The notes under the pieces: model-generated
Databases searched by the model: none
The model's input: only the letters and a program-made list of their open reading frames with translations
What the model was told of the DNA's origin: nothing
Position numbers and translations under genes: made by a program
Shown: in pieces, positions 20,655 to 32,346 of the stretch
How the letters are laid out: each line of letters opens with the position of its first letter
Position numbering within the stretch: position 1 is the stretch's first letter
Source: Rhynchopus sp. YZ270_cl-10
Taxonomy: Eukaryota > Euglenozoa > Diplonemea > Diplonemida > Diplonemidae
DNA length: 64,000 nt
Assembly (NCBI GenBank): GCA_964035575.1
Contig: OZ037916.1
Span: 868,001-932,000, forward strand
Direction of reading: 5' to 3'

Positions 20655-21402
20655 CAGGCCTAATGCTAACTTTGGGGGAGGGGGGAAAAAAGTGAACCAG
20701 CGAAAAAAAAAAAAAAAAAAAACGAAAAAAAAATTTCCCTCCGGGAAGGGGTCCAGGGTTTTCGCTTATTTTCATGAAAGATTTTTCCCCCCAAAACCGT
20801 GAAGATATGTCCAAAAAGGGCCAATTTTTTTTTTTTGAGCTCCGCGCGAAAAGGTCCGTTCATTTCGCGTAAATACGTGATGACGTGGGATGGTAACGTG
20901 CATCAAGAACCAAACCAAAGCACTTTTCTCTCGCTTTTCCACGTCAAGCCGTCGCACTAGGTTCTTTCTTATGAACGCAACCTTCCCTCAGTACAACAAG
21001 AAACGGCGGTTGACATCAAAACTTTCTGGCGAAGCCACGGTACGCAACATTTCAAAAATTGTGACCTAAAACCGAACATTTTTACAGCCAAACTATGGTG
21101 GAGGGCTGTGGGCTGCCAGTTTTTGAGCTGCGCCGCAGGCGCACGGTACGCTACTTTTTTTATTTTCGCCGGCAAGGAGGCCGCATCATTGAGTCCCTGA
21201 AACAAGTCTCCATCGTCACCTCCTGAAGATGCGGGCGCAGGCGCTCACATCTCCAGGACCAAGGTACCCACGGCATACCACAGGCAGAGAACCCCCCGTC
21301 CCAAAAACCCCTATTTTAAGGGTGAACCAGCGAACCAGCGGATAAAAAAAAATAATAATAAATAAAAGTGAACCAGCGAACCAGCGGATAGCATTAGGCC
21401 TG
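20655..21402. mobile_element. Non-autonomous hAT element, 748 bp, 8-bp target duplication
   Basis: Ends CAGGCCTAATGCTAAC and, inverted, CAGGCCTAATGCTATC are flanked by identical CTTGACCG (20647-20654 and 21403-21410). GTGAACCAGCG occurs just inside each end, repeated on the right. The interior carries a segment with GCGCCGCAGGCGCACGG and TACGCTACTTTT that is also found at about 30047-30180 and, inverted, at 38464-38500. No transposase. Confidence 0.9.
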
Positions 21403-21452
21403 CTTGACCGAGCTGCGTTTTAGCACGTTTCAATCCTTCTCTTTAGTTTTGT

Positions 21453-21492
21453 AAGGTGACTTAAGCACGAGAGGCTTAGGTTCATCTTTTTC
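21453..21492 (+). repeat. Stem-loop repeat family A
   Basis: AAGGTGACTTAAGC-ACGAGAG-GCTTAGGTTCATCTTTTTC. Inner stem TAAGC/GCTTA and the exact heptaloop are present. Confidence 0.75.
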
Positions 21493-22587
21493 TTCTTTTC
21501 CAATATAGCCTAATACACGTCCCTCTCTTATTTGGTTTGCTCTTTTTTCTTCCCCCCCCCCCTTTTATGGTCATTTCTTTGTTCGTGGTGCATTGTGGAA
21601 AAAAATCCTATTTATTAACAACAAATAATGGGTCACTATTTCACTGAATCAGTGAAGCCCCTCTCGTGCCCTAGGGCACTAGAGGAGCACTCACCAATTC
21701 AATGCTTGTCCTTATACATGTTTCTCTATGGGGATTTGCACGTTTTTCTTTAAATGGTGACCAGAGTCCCCCCCTTTTTTTTATCTCACATGACGGTGAA
21801 GTAAAATTACTTGAGTTTTGTGGCTTGCAAAGGTGGAACCACATGTCAATTCATTTACTTCGCTGCCTTGCAGTTCAGCGACACAACGGATTTGTGCAGT
21901 GTGTTGTCTGCACACCCCAGTGTGACGTACCTGCACTTTTATTTTTGCACACAAGAAAGCTGCCACAGGGGTGAGATGTGCTGCCTGTTAATGACTTCTC
22001 GAGTCCGCATTGCACTTCGCGGTTAGCCCCAAAGGAAGACACTAGAGAGAATGCTGCCCCCCACCCCCTCTGCACTGTCCGCGTAGATCCCCCCACTACG
22101 TCAGGAGTCATCTGATGACACAAGGCAAGTCGCTCCCCCAAAGCGATGGCATTGGATGGCAGCGCGTTTACGAACTGAGCCATGATTGCCCTTAGGGTCC
22201 CCACTATGCTCCCACGGTAACGCGTGCAAAATCATATTAGTTTTTTTTTGGCCGTGAAAAAAGGCTGGGGTATAAAGAGGTCGTGATTCGCCGAGTGGTT
22301 GTGAACCGCCTCCGTTCTCTTACGGTACGGGCCGCTCACGTCCCCACCCTTTGCAATGATGCTCGACTGAGATGCGTTTTAGCACGGTTCAGCTACTCTT
22401 TTTTTATTGAAATATTCCGTTGTGCAGCTTTCCACACACCTTTCTAGTCTCCCCCCCCTGCCCCCCCACCCTCACACTTTTGTTTTTAAATACAAAGAAA
22501 TTTATTTCGTTTACTATGCCATCAATTTATTGAATGCATATGTTGAAATACCTTTACTTATTACTCTAAACTCCCCCCCTCTTTTGA

Positions 22588-22628
22588 AAGGTGACTAAGC
22601 ACGAGAGGCCTAGGATCATCGTATAAAC
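22588..22628 (+). repeat. Stem-loop repeat family A
   Basis: AAAGGTGACTAAGC-ACGAGAG-GCCTAGGATCATCGTATAAAC followed by a T run. Outer and inner arms are each one base from consensus. Confidence 0.75.
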
Positions 22629-22704
22629 TTTTTTTTTGAAATATTTGCCACTCACAAAACCCACGCATAACATCCTGCGAACCTTACCAACCCTGTTTTT
22701 TTTT

Positions 22705-22739
22705 AGGTACACTGTCACGAGAGGGCTTTGTATTTCAAG
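22705..22739 (+). repeat. Stem-loop repeat family A, GTACA-stem subtype
   Basis: AGGTACACTGTC-ACGAGAG-GGCTTTGTATTTCAAG, nearly identical to the copy at 61913. Confidence 0.65.
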
Positions 22740-24696
22740 TCAACCCCCTTTTTTTTGATAATTTTTTTTGGAGTAGTGTAGTTGCCTCGGTTGTGTTGCC
22801 ACAGTTTGTGCAATTTGCACTTTATTACTACCTTTTCTTGGGTTTCAGCATCGCTACATCTAAGGGTGTGGGTGCGTATATGCACTCTTTTTTGTCTGCG
22901 ATGTTTGACCCGTATTGCCACTTTGTGGCTGACCTTTCTCCCCCCCTTACCATACCCCAAACCCCCTTTTCTGGGAGGGGGGGGAAATGGGTTACAACTA
23001 CACAATGTACACCCAACACATAACTTCCACTGTGTGTTATTGCTGTGTTTCCCCTCCTTCCCCATGTGGTCGAATTTTTTGTGTTGTGCATGGGTCGCAT
23101 GCATCCGGATATCAGAGTCCAGGTAATTCCAGAAAAGTGTTGGGTGGTCCAGATCTGGAATTTTACTTTCAGAACCGAAAGTACCTCCTGGGCGCTCAGT
23201 GTGAAGTGCCGGTTGTTTTTGGTTCTACTCAAATAGTTGGTGAAAAACTGCCGAAAAAAATAACCAAAATTAAGCAATAGATACGAGCACGACCAACGTG
23301 GAAACACACGCACCAGACAGCAATACAGCCACTGCTATGTGACCTGGAATTGAGCTGAAATTCATCTGGAATGCCTGAAAAACCCTGAAACTTCGTAAAA
23401 ACCTTGAGAAACCTGTAATCACCTGGATCTGGATCCGGATACGACCCATGTTTGTTTTAGGTATTTCTCTCCAGCGCTTTATTGGCAGTTATTATTGGGG
23501 GTGTGTCCCCTCCCCTTATGATGGTCATGATTCCTCCCAAAGAAAGAAAAATCGAAGAAGAAAAAAAAGAAACGGAAAATTATCCCAATTATGAGTTGTT
23601 CCGCGTTATGTGTGTGTTTTTTTGTGTACGGAAGGAAGAAAAAAAAAAAAACTGTGACTGACACCCCCCTCATCTTTCTCTTCGCTCATGTGTGTTTGTT
23701 TTTCCACTGTGCCTCCCAGCGGTTTCGAAATACTCTGGTGCTCCAGTGTGTCGTGTTATTAAAGAGTGAGGTGGGGGAGGGTAGCACGCATCAAATTTAT
23801 GTTTTTTTGTTAAACTTCACTTTATTTCAAAAACTTAGCAACCCTTTTGCCAAAAAAAATTGTTCTGACCAATCTCCTGTTCTGTTTTCCGTTGACCGTA
23901 GCCATTTTCAGGAAGCCATTTTAGGCTCTTTTCCCTGAGTAGCGTACGCGATATTAGGGCGAGGGGAATGATTCAAGTGTAAGGACAAATTTTACCGTTG
24001 GCAGGAAGCATGCTCAGGTTCTAATCACACTGCTGCGTGTAAGCAAAATAAAATACGTACGTCACTCAGTTCCGTTCTAAAAGGAGGATGACCTCCGTCC
24101 ATACCGATTAAGTACAAAGCCTTAGGGCGACATTGTGTACAGATCCTACCTCGGTAGGTGATTGTCGATACAACAATAAAGAACGTGACGCAAGACAACG
24201 AACTGTATAAAAAAAAAAAAAAACCGTAGACACAATCTTGGCCCCATTTCGAGGTGCCTAGAAGTGGCGCTGAGGTTATCTTATAAACCTTTTTCTTTTT
24301 TCTCCCTCCCTGATTTTCGGCCTTGATCAGAAAGTACCCATGTATGTCAGCCTTGTACTGTTCGGAATTCTGGCCCAAAACTTTTTTGTGTGTTGCATTC
24401 CCCAACCTACGTACCACAGTGTTTGAAATACTCTCAATACAGGTATCATCCGGGACGGCTAGAGTTTCCTTCTTCCCCAAAAAAAAATGCAAGGGTACTT
24501 AGAATGTATATGAAATAACTTCTTTTCCATTTTGGTGGACGGGGTCAAATTTTTTTTTAAAGGGTGCCTAATAGCACAGGAATGGATAGACATAATATCA
24601 CCCCCCAAAAAGGGGTCTGGAATTTTTAAATACCCCCCCCCCCCTATTATTTTCAATTTATTCTGAAAAAAGTCTTTGTCTTTGTTTTTTTTCTTG

Positions 24697-26827
24697 GGGA
24701 AACGACAATGTGGACTCTAAAAATGTGGATTACGACAATGTGGATTAATAATCCACATTGTCGCATAATCCACATTGTCGTAATCCACATTGTCGCAAAA
24801 AATAATCCACATTGTCGCATAATCCGGATTCTTGATTTTTTGCCTTCTTGGTACCCAGGTACCCAGGTACCCAGGTCCAGGTCCAGGTACCCAGGAACAG
24901 GAAAAAAGTCGTGAAAGAGCAACCACAGCTCCACATGACAAACACAAAAGTGTCCAGTCACGTGGGGCATTCATGCACTGAGGAGATAATGATCCAACAA
25001 TTTACAAGAAAGATTACTTAACCTACTGCTGGAAATTGCCAGGTCGTAGTAACACACAAAGTGTGCCTCCGTTCGGGAAGACCGGATATTCTAGAGACCA
25101 AAAAGGCCTCAAGAATATCTTCCGGTAGTCAAGGTATAACCGAATGAACGGCCCAAGACCCCCGTGGAGAAGTTAAATGTGTAATGCTATCAAGTAGAAA
25201 CTGCGACCACTGTCTTACCCTCCTCAATGCATGGTGGAAGATGTCTTTCACAACAAATATCCTGTACCCAGGTACCCAGGTTCCCAGACCCGCGCAGTAC
25301 TACGTCGCAGTACTCGCAAAATTTACCGCCAGACCCTGTCTTCGTGCACCTGAAGTACAACGCCGCAGACAGGCCAAACATGCGTTGGACTCAGAGGAAT
25401 GCCCGCTGTGCAGGTATCATGAGAACCAACTCCCAGCAACAAGGGGCGCCTTTTGGCGGGCGTTGCTGAGGGTGTTTGGGGTGCAAAGTTTTCCACAATT
25501 TTGATGCGCGGGTACAGAAGTGTTGTCTTGTTCTTTCATCTCTAGGAATGTAAATGTCAATCGCGTTTAACTACCACGAGGGCTTGTTTAGTGAACCCAC
25601 GAGGGGTCGAAGGGGGTTGGTTATCCCATATCTATCAAAGGTTGTGTCGACCAGGCGAAACCACTATGTTACGCTGTACGTTGTTAAATCCGAAGAAATA
25701 ACGCTTTAGCAGCCGCAGGAAGTTTGTTAAAAAGAGTGCCTCACGCTACACAAACCACCACCCGCGATTGACTTAGATGTTATAACAAAGAGAATTCAGA
25801 ACAAAACAACACCCTGCCCCATACACACTAAATTGCCATGCTTCAAGAGCATGCCTGGGCCAAAATTACTATGACGAAAAGGCAACAAGACCACCCACAA
25901 GGAGTGTGAATTGTGCACTGGTTTTCTGGGGGAACGCAATATTTTCTTGTGTCTAGTCCTCCGTAAGCAGAGGACAGACTTTCCGGAAGGTTTCCAAAGT
26001 CGAATTTCTTGCACTAGCTATGCTCCCTGGGTTAATGGCAATAGCAGTGACTGACAAAGTGTTCCCACCCCCCTTTCTACCCCATATGTTCGCTCGTTTT
26101 GCACAGTCGGTTCTCGATGTTGCACTCATTGCGATACCTGTTTAAAAGTGAATTTGTGAGTGGTGGGGAAATTAAAGAAGGTGACTTCTTAAAAAAAGAA
26201 GTTGGCCTGAGGGTGTAAAATATTGTTCTGGATACTTTTGGAGGAAATACGAGTCGACGGCCTTATTTTGTTGAATATTCACCAGAAAGTTAAACATATT
26301 TACATACCTTGTCTTGCGCCTTCGCTGCTGTCAAGGTGCCTTCTCTGGGTGCCCAGTACCCAGGGGGAGGCTCAAAACTGCTCAATTCTGGCTGGAATTG
26401 CAAAATTGGGCACTTTTAGTAGGTGACCAAAAAAATTTTCGAGAGTCCAGTTATTACAGAGGCTCACCTTAGAAGGCAAAAATAGTCCATAATCCGGATT
26501 ACCGACAAAATCCGGATTATGTGACAAGATGGATTACTGGTGTTTTGGTGGAAAAAACCGCAAAAACGCGTTTTAGACCCCCAGAGAGGCTCAAAACTGC
26601 TCAATTCTGGCTTTAATTGCAAAATTGGGCACTTTTAGTAGGTGACCAAAAAAATTTTCGAGAGTCTAGTTATTACAGAGGCTCACCTTAGAAGGAAAAA
26701 AATCAAGAATCCGGATTATGCGACAATGTGGATTATTTTTTGCGACAATGTGGATTATGCGACAATGTGGATTATTAATCCACATTGTCGTAATCCACAT
26801 TTTTAGAGTCCACATTGTCGTTTCCCC
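24697..26827. mobile_element. 2.1 kb element with about 150-bp inverted ends, Mutator-like
   Basis: The ends GGGGAAACGACAATGTGG and its inverted copy continue for some 150 bp built of repeated ATCCACATTGTCG units, ending at ATCCGGATTCTTGAT. The flanks share TTTTTTCTT (9 bp), which fits Mutator-like elements but is low-complexity. Inside, a 113-bp segment starting AGGCTCAAAACTGCTC is directly repeated at 26368 and 26587. The segments 25310-25500 and 25800-26040 are homologous to 40400-40580 and 41020-41240 in another element. No intact transposase is visible; frames such as 25184-25504 show C-x2-C motifs but nothing I recognise. Confidence 0.75.
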
Positions 26828-27184
26828 TTTTTTCTTTGTATAAGGATTTGTACCCCACAAAAAAAAAAAGCAATTCCTTCTTTTCGAGCTTCGAGTTTTT
26901 GCTGTGTGTGTTTTCTCTTATGATATTGTGGATCCATTGGCTGCACATTTTCAAAAAAATGATGTTAAGGTGACGATACGTCCATCGACGTAGAGTGGGG
27001 GGCGTTTGCACACAATTTTAACATTCATTTTTCAAGCTTCTTTAATGAGGTTTGTGACAATTTGTCTTTTGGGGGGATGAATCCATAGCGGCTGAGGTTC
27101 ATCCTCCTCTTCTTGCGTAGTTGTAATTCCTGTACAAAAGAAAGTTCGTTTCTTTAAAAATCAAAATAATGGTGTTACCGATCT

Positions 27185-27310
27185 GCTGTCGGGGACATGT
27201 CAACGACATGTCAAGGACATGCCAATATAGGGGGGTGTGTCATTTTCCCCTGTAAACCTTGTGTCAAGGACATGTCAAGGACCTGTCAATATGGGCCCTT
27301 TCGGGAACAC
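27185..27310 (+). repeat. Tandem ACATGTCA-rich repeat
   Basis: Units close to GGACATGTCAA repeat about every 11 bp in two clusters, separated by AATATAGGGGGGTGTGTCA. It is the plus-strand relative of the block at 3617-3720. Confidence 0.6.
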
Positions 27311-27437
27311 CAAAATAATAATAAAAAGTGCTCTGTGTGCCTGATCCCTGGGGCCTTTGTTTCTTAGCTCTGCCGAGATGAGTGTGTCAGCACTTCTTGG
27401 CCTTGCAGTGCTGTCCAGAGTGTTTTTTTCCCCCCCC

Positions 27438-27476
27438 AAGGTGACTCAGCACAAGAGGCTTAGGTTCATCTTATAA
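27438..27476 (+). repeat. Stem-loop repeat family A
   Basis: AAGGTGACTCAGC-ACAAGAG-GCTTAGGTTCATCTTATAAA. One mismatch in the inner stem; loop one base from consensus. Confidence 0.7.
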
Positions 27477-28077
27477 AAAAAAATTTTTTATGTGTTTAGC
27501 GTCCGGTGAACGGTGAGGCGTTTGCACACTTTCAACTTCTCTTTTGTTTATCACATTCCCATTTTGTAAAAATTATTTCATATTCTATCTATTCAGAATA
27601 GATAGGATGCGAAACAATTTTTTTTTGTGATTCGCATCTTGTAGAGTTTTTTTTCGCTCATGATTTTGGTCTGTATTCACAAATATCATTTTGCTAGAGA
27701 CACTGACCTGACTTCGGGATCTCTGTTACGCTACCCCTCTTTGTGTGGAGACACCGTTTTTTTGTTGTATTGTGTCACCTGATGTGGTGTTCAGAGGAGT
27801 TTAATGGAGTTTGGTGGTAAACACCAAAAACCTCCAAAAAAAATTTTTCTAAAATCAGGTGGTTGTGCGTGCCCATCAGTTCCCCTACCTTCTTTAAATT
27901 TGGGTACTGACTTCGTCTTTTCTTAACAAAAACAGACGCCCTCCCCTCCTTCAGGTAACCCCAACACACGAAGCTTACTAATGTTACCAACTTTTTTTCT
28001 ACACTACGGGGGGGTTCGATAACCAAGCGTCAATACCACCTTCGGTCCCAAACCGAAACCAATTTTTTTTTATGTTC

Positions 28078-28150
28078 AAGAAAGGGTGCATTGTGTTGAC
28101 CCTCTCAAATACATTCAATTCTGTGAACTGAAAGTATGCATGAATCTAAT
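28078..28150 (+). repeat. Two-hairpin repeat family B, GGGTGCA subtype
   Basis: GGGTGCATTGTGTTGACCCT forms hairpin one; ACATTCA...TGAAAGT forms hairpin two with one mismatch, then ATGCATGAATCTAAT. The first 40 nt are identical to the 29463 copy. Confidence 0.7.
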
Positions 28151-28556
28151 TATGTTCTCCCCCGCGCAGATCACGATTTTTTTTTCTAAATTTCCTAAAG
28201 GATATACCCCACCCAAACCCCTCCTTGGCATTGGCCCTTCAGAACCTTGGTAGAGGTTGGTTGTGAGTATGGACAACAAAAAGTTATACCGCACACCTAG
28301 AATATGACAAATAAACTTGCAGTGTCCTACCTTCCCTGTGGTTTACCTGAACACGATTCACGTGACGAACAGAGCAATGTAGGTCATGCACATACACCGC
28401 CACCGACCACTTAGTGAATATACAGACCCCCCTAGTAGTTACCCACCAAGTAGGTGGTTAGGCGGTTTTGTCGAAGAAAAAACTATCAGAATACAAAGAA
28501 CCCCTCGAATTCTTCCGTCCTTTCCTCTCTAAAAAAAAAAACTCTTTTGGTTTGTA

Positions 28557-28596
28557 AGGTGGCTAAGCATGAGAGGCTTAGGTTTATCTTATAAAC
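28557..28596 (+). repeat. Stem-loop repeat family A
   Basis: AAGGTGGCTAAGC-ATGAGAG-GCTTAGGTTTATCTTATAAAC. Perfect inner stem. A family B or MITE neighbour lies within 350 bp. Confidence 0.75.
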
Positions 28597-28895
28597 ATCT
28601 TTCTTCTTTCATTGGTGCGTTCGTTCGGTCATTTTGTTGGTGTTTTTTTTCTTCCTCTTTTATGTCACACACATAGCCCCACCCCACACACACACAACCT
28701 TCCACGCCCCAACTGCCCGTCTTCCTCTCAAGCGAAAGCGGCTCTGCGCCAGGAAGTATCCCCTCTCAAAAGAAAAAAACTCCCGCAGATTATATGGGAA
28801 TTCGTTCAGGTCCTTATTGTCTTTTTAGTTCTGGATTTTTTTTTTTTTGTCAATTTGTCATTTTTTTTTATTTTAGTGTCCAAAGTGGCTTAGGT

Positions 28896-29022
28896 CCACC
28901 TGATTTTTACCCCGCGTATGGGTGCGTATAGCGCGTAAAGGCTGGGAAAAATGGGTGGGGTTCGGCCTTTACTGGCCTGTACGCGCCTTTACGCGCCTAT
29001 ACGCGGGGTAAAAATCAGGTGG
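28896..29022. mobile_element. Hairpin MITE, CCACCTGATTTTT family, inserted in a stem-loop repeat
   Basis: Arms CCACCTGATTTTTACCCCGC and its complement are perfect. TAGGT flanks both sides (28891-28895 and 29023-29027). Removing the element and one TAGGT leaves GTGGCTTAGGTTCATCCTAC, a family A right half, so the MITE landed inside an existing stem-loop repeat. Confidence 0.85.
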
Positions 29023-29462
29023 TAGGTTCATCCTACAAAAAAAATCGTTTTTCAAGATGTGCATAGTAAGTTACGTTTCTCTATTTATTTTTCTTTTCTT
29101 TTTTTACTCGCAGCGCGTTTTTTTGGTGTATTTTTTTTTGTGTGCTACCCGGGAGATCTTTCATCCCGATACACCGCTCTTTGTTTCATCCCTTCCGAGA
29201 TGTGATCTCCCCTGAGATTCGTTCATCTTAGAAGCGCCTTTATATAAAAAAAATATTACAGAGACACCATCTTACCAAAAAAAAATAAAGCATTTGTTTC
29301 GCCTCATAAAATGAAGGAGCAAATAGAAAGCATTTTTTGAACTTTTTTTGTGGTTCTAGGGGGACGAATCGTGCAGAGAGCCACACCTCATCAACGCGGT
29401 AGAGGGTGTTGTGCGTTTCACCCGCAACCTCTCCCATGAGGGTGTTTTTTTTTTTCTTTCAA

Positions 29463-29530
29463 AGAAAGGGTGCATTGTGTTGACCCTCTCAAATACTTTC
29501 AATTCTGTGAACTGAAAGTATATGAATCGA
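29463..29530 (+). repeat. Two-hairpin repeat family B, GGGTGCA subtype
   Basis: GGGT pairs with ACCC and TACTTTCA pairs perfectly with TGAAAGTA around ATTCTGTGAAC; ATATGAATCGAAT follows. Confidence 0.75.
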
Positions 29531-29817
29531 ATTTCTTTCGTGTGATACGTGATAAGTTTCTATTTTTTTTTGGCTGTTCTTTGTATGTTGTCTATCTACA
29601 GGGTTACATAATGATATCGTATCTGGGTTTTTATTCCCCCCTTTTTTTTGAAGAATACACAATACAGCAAAAGAAGCGCCCACCTCAAGGGGCAATGAAC
29701 GATGTAATGGTAACGATAACGAATTAATGTTATCGTGTAAGAGGTTTCCTTCTTTTCTTTTTTTCTTTTTTTTTTTTTTCCGTTCAAAGACAGGGTTTTA
29801 TCTTGAAAAAACATTTT

Positions 29818-31444
29818 AAAATTTTACCCGGTCTACCCGGTCTGGCAAAAAAGTGGTCAAAAAATTTTTTTCGCCTCCGGCGAAAATGTCCCGGTAAACC
29901 GTTAAAACTGCTGCATTCACTCGCATATTGCATATCATCTCTCGTTCCCCACCTTTGCGGAATAAGCAATAAAATCATGTCAGGTCGGTAGCGTGCAGGC
30001 GTTTCCTCGTATTGACATCTACAAAAAGAAACGGCAGCCATGGCAAAGGTTCCTGGCGAAGCCCCGGTGCGCAACATTTCAAAATATTGTGCTTAAAATT
30101 GCACATTTTACAGCCAAATTATGTCATGGGTGGCTTGTAATCTTGCGCCGCAGGCGCACGGTACGCTACTTTTTTCCTTTCGTCATGCTGCGTGCTTCCT
30201 TTTCCTTCGGCGTTTGACCAATTGAGTCGCGTTCTGGCTGTGACGGGGTCACTTTGTTCATGAGGCCAGTTCTGGTCACTCTTAGAGGTTTGTGTGAGGT
30301 ACCCCCAAGATTTATCATTTTTGGTGTGATTCAAGGGGTACGGGGAACCCACGGGAGAACCACGGAGGAACCTCGGAGAACTGCTAGGGGGTATACTTTT
30401 TTTTTGTTGTTCTCGGTTTCTGTCACAAGGGGAAAATGACCACAAATTTGACTGAGAGAGGTCACCACGGGTTTGTATTGGTTGAAACGTGCCAAAAATG
30501 GCATTTTCGCGCGAAAATAACGGAAAAAATCCCTTGAAAAAAAATGAACCGCCCGTATACTGTGTATACTGTGTATACTGTGTATACTGTGTATACTGTG
30601 TATACTGTGTATACTGTGTATACTGTGTATACTGTGTATACTGTGTATACTGTGTATACTGTGTATACTGTGTATACTGTGTATACTGTGTATACTGTGT
30701 ATACTGTGTATACTGTGTATACTGTGTATACTGTGTATACTGTGTATACTGTGTATACTGTGTATACTGTGTATACTGTGTATACTGTGTATACTGTGTA
30801 TACTGTGTATACTGTGTATACTGTGTATACTGTGTATACTGTGTATACTGTGTATACTGTGTATACTGTGTATACTGTGTATACTGTGTATACTGTGTAT
30901 ACTGTGTATACTGTGTATACTGTGTATACTGTGTATACTGTGTATACTGTGTATACTGTGTATACTGTGTATACTGTGTATACTGTGTATACTGTGTATA
31001 CTGTGTATACTGTGTATACTGTGTATACTGTGTATACTGTGTATACTGTGTATACTGTGTATACTGTGTATACTGTGTATACTGTCGAGGGGCCTGTGTC
31101 CGACTGCACGGCCACACCGTCAGTTTGCTTTAGAAAATTCATTTTTCGTTTTTTTTTTGGTCGTTACTTTTATGTTTTGGTCAGCAAAATCACTTTTACA
31201 CAACCTGAAGGTACGTGTGCGGTTGCCAGGTCTCGAAGCCCCCCGGGTGGCGAAAACCGAAAACAACAAAAAAAAAGTATACCCCCCTTACCGGAGTACC
31301 TACGGAAGAACCACGGAAGAACCTCGGAGAATCGGTTTGGGTGGTCACACCAATTTAATTTTGTTTTTTTTTTGGCCTGACCGGGTGGATATTTTTTTTT
31401 TTTCCCCCCAGACCGGGTAAATATTTTTTTTTTTATTTTACCCG
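29818..31444. repeat. Repeat-rich block with ACCCGGTCT motifs around a satellite array
   Basis: TTTACCCGGTCTACCCGGTCTGG at the left recurs inverted near 31376-31425 (GACCGGGTGG; CCAGACCGGGTAAATA) and direct at 31438, suggesting an element with ACCCGGTCT ends. It includes a copy of the GCGCCGCAGGCGCACGG segment (30047-30180) and the 9-bp array (30555-31085). No gene is seen; the long frames here are translated satellite. Confidence 0.5.
30555..31085 (+). repeat. Satellite array of 9-bp unit GTATACTGT, about 59 copies
   Basis: The unit repeats without visible variation for about 531 bp. The same unit on the other strand makes the array at 37515-37873, and two units end the 5-bp array at 44181-44202. 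Because 9 is a multiple of three, all six frames stay open, which produces spurious long frames. Confidence 0.95.
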
Positions 31445-31452
31445 GTCTAGGG

Positions 31453-32338
31453 CAGGGCACTAGCTTGGTTTTGGGGAAAATTCCAGAAGTGGGTCGCTTT
31501 CCATGAAAGTGGGTCAGCGAGTTTTTTACTACAGAAGATGGTTTAGCGGCGTTCTACGAGCTATTTTCTCCAATCCCAGCTTGTGGTGGGGGATATTCGC
31601 GAAAATGGCCAAAATTCGGTCAAAATTCGGTCAGTGTTGCAGTAATCCTCCGAAATGTGCTGTTTGCCCGCCTCACTTTGTGGTCTCTCGGAAAACTACC
31701 ACTGGTATCTGTATGAGTTTCAGAGCTTTCTTCCTCGAGGCAGACTTAAAGAAACTGAACCCTTGGTTCAGTTTTTCATGCACCGCCTCACCGCCGTGTA
31801 GTCACGGGTGTTTCGGACAGTGTTATTTTGCACGAACGGTCTCATCCAGGGTTTTTTTTGCGGAGCAAAAAATAGTAATATAATATGGCGCCGCAGGCGA
31901 AAAAAAAATAGGGTGCAGTGTAAAAATCTAGCTTTTTACACCACAGAGTCACTCAACGAACCCTTTTTTGCGGAGCAAAAAAGGAAAAATGGCGCCGCAG
32001 GCAAAAAAATAAAAACAAGGTACAGCCTCCCGGGTCCTCCTCTAGACTCTTCCCACGTGCAAAACCCTACAGAATTCTCAGATTTTTGGTGGGATGATGG
32101 CAGGATGATGGTTTTTGGTCGGGGGGGAAAGCCATTTTCCGTGGGATGATGGATGATGGTTAGCGTCAGGCCTGAACAGGCTCGGGGGGAGTTCCCTGTA
32201 GTCGAGCTCCCAAAAATTTTTTTTCTAAAATCCAAAATCCAAAAAAAAAATTTTTTTTTTCCGGCTGACCCACTTTTTTTTTTTTAAGTACAGGAAGTGG
32301 GTCAGCTGACCCGCTGACCCAGCCAAGCTAGTCCCCTG
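31453..32338. mobile_element. Non-autonomous hAT element, 886 bp, inserted in an ACCCGGTCTAGGG site
   Basis: Ends CAGGGCACTAGCTTGG and, inverted, CAGGGGACTAGCTTGG are flanked by identical GTCTAGGG (31445-31452 and 32339-32346). AGTGGGTCAGC motifs lie inside both ends. TTTTGCGGAGCAAAAAA with GGCGCCGCAGGC occurs twice in the interior. No transposase is encoded. The target is the terminal motif of the neighbouring block, so this is a nested insertion. Confidence 0.9.
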
Positions 32339-32346
32339 GTCTAGGG

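Larger units (their letters stand above)
21411..24696. other. Gene-free stretch of 3.3 kb
   Basis: No gene I can support. Family A copies at 21453, 22588, 22705 and a diverged one at 24251; a decayed family B fragment at 24490. A minus-strand frame at 21875-22204 (109 codons) has normal composition but no recognised motif, no intron signals and no clear start context. The segment at 22290-22360 has a tRNA A-box-like GCCGAGTGG but no acceptor stem. Confidence 0.5.
26828..29817. other. Gene-free stretch of 3 kb rich in short repeats
   Basis: No supported gene. Contents: TGTCA tandem block (27185-27310), family A (27438, 28557), family B (28078, 29463), hairpin MITE (28896) and a family A-like hairpin at 29199 with AGATG/CATCT and GATCTC/GAGATT arms. 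At 27074 GGATGAA pairs with TTCATCC around a GGCTGAGG remnant. Confidence 0.5.

Noticed and set aside
21875-22204. 109-codon minus-strand frame
   Set aside because: Composition is normal but there is no motif, no splice signal and no homologous neighbour; support is too weak for a gene call.
22285-22365. tRNA-like stretch with GCCGAGTGGTTGTG
   Set aside because: An A-box-like motif is present, but there is no B box GGTTCRANNCC at the right distance and no acceptor stem pairing.
30119-31380. Long open frames of YTVYTV, QYTQYTQYT and CVYCVY across the 9-bp array
   Set aside because: A 9-bp unit without stops opens all frames. These are translated satellite, with no start context or domain. 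The same applies to 37384-38229 and 43712-44447.
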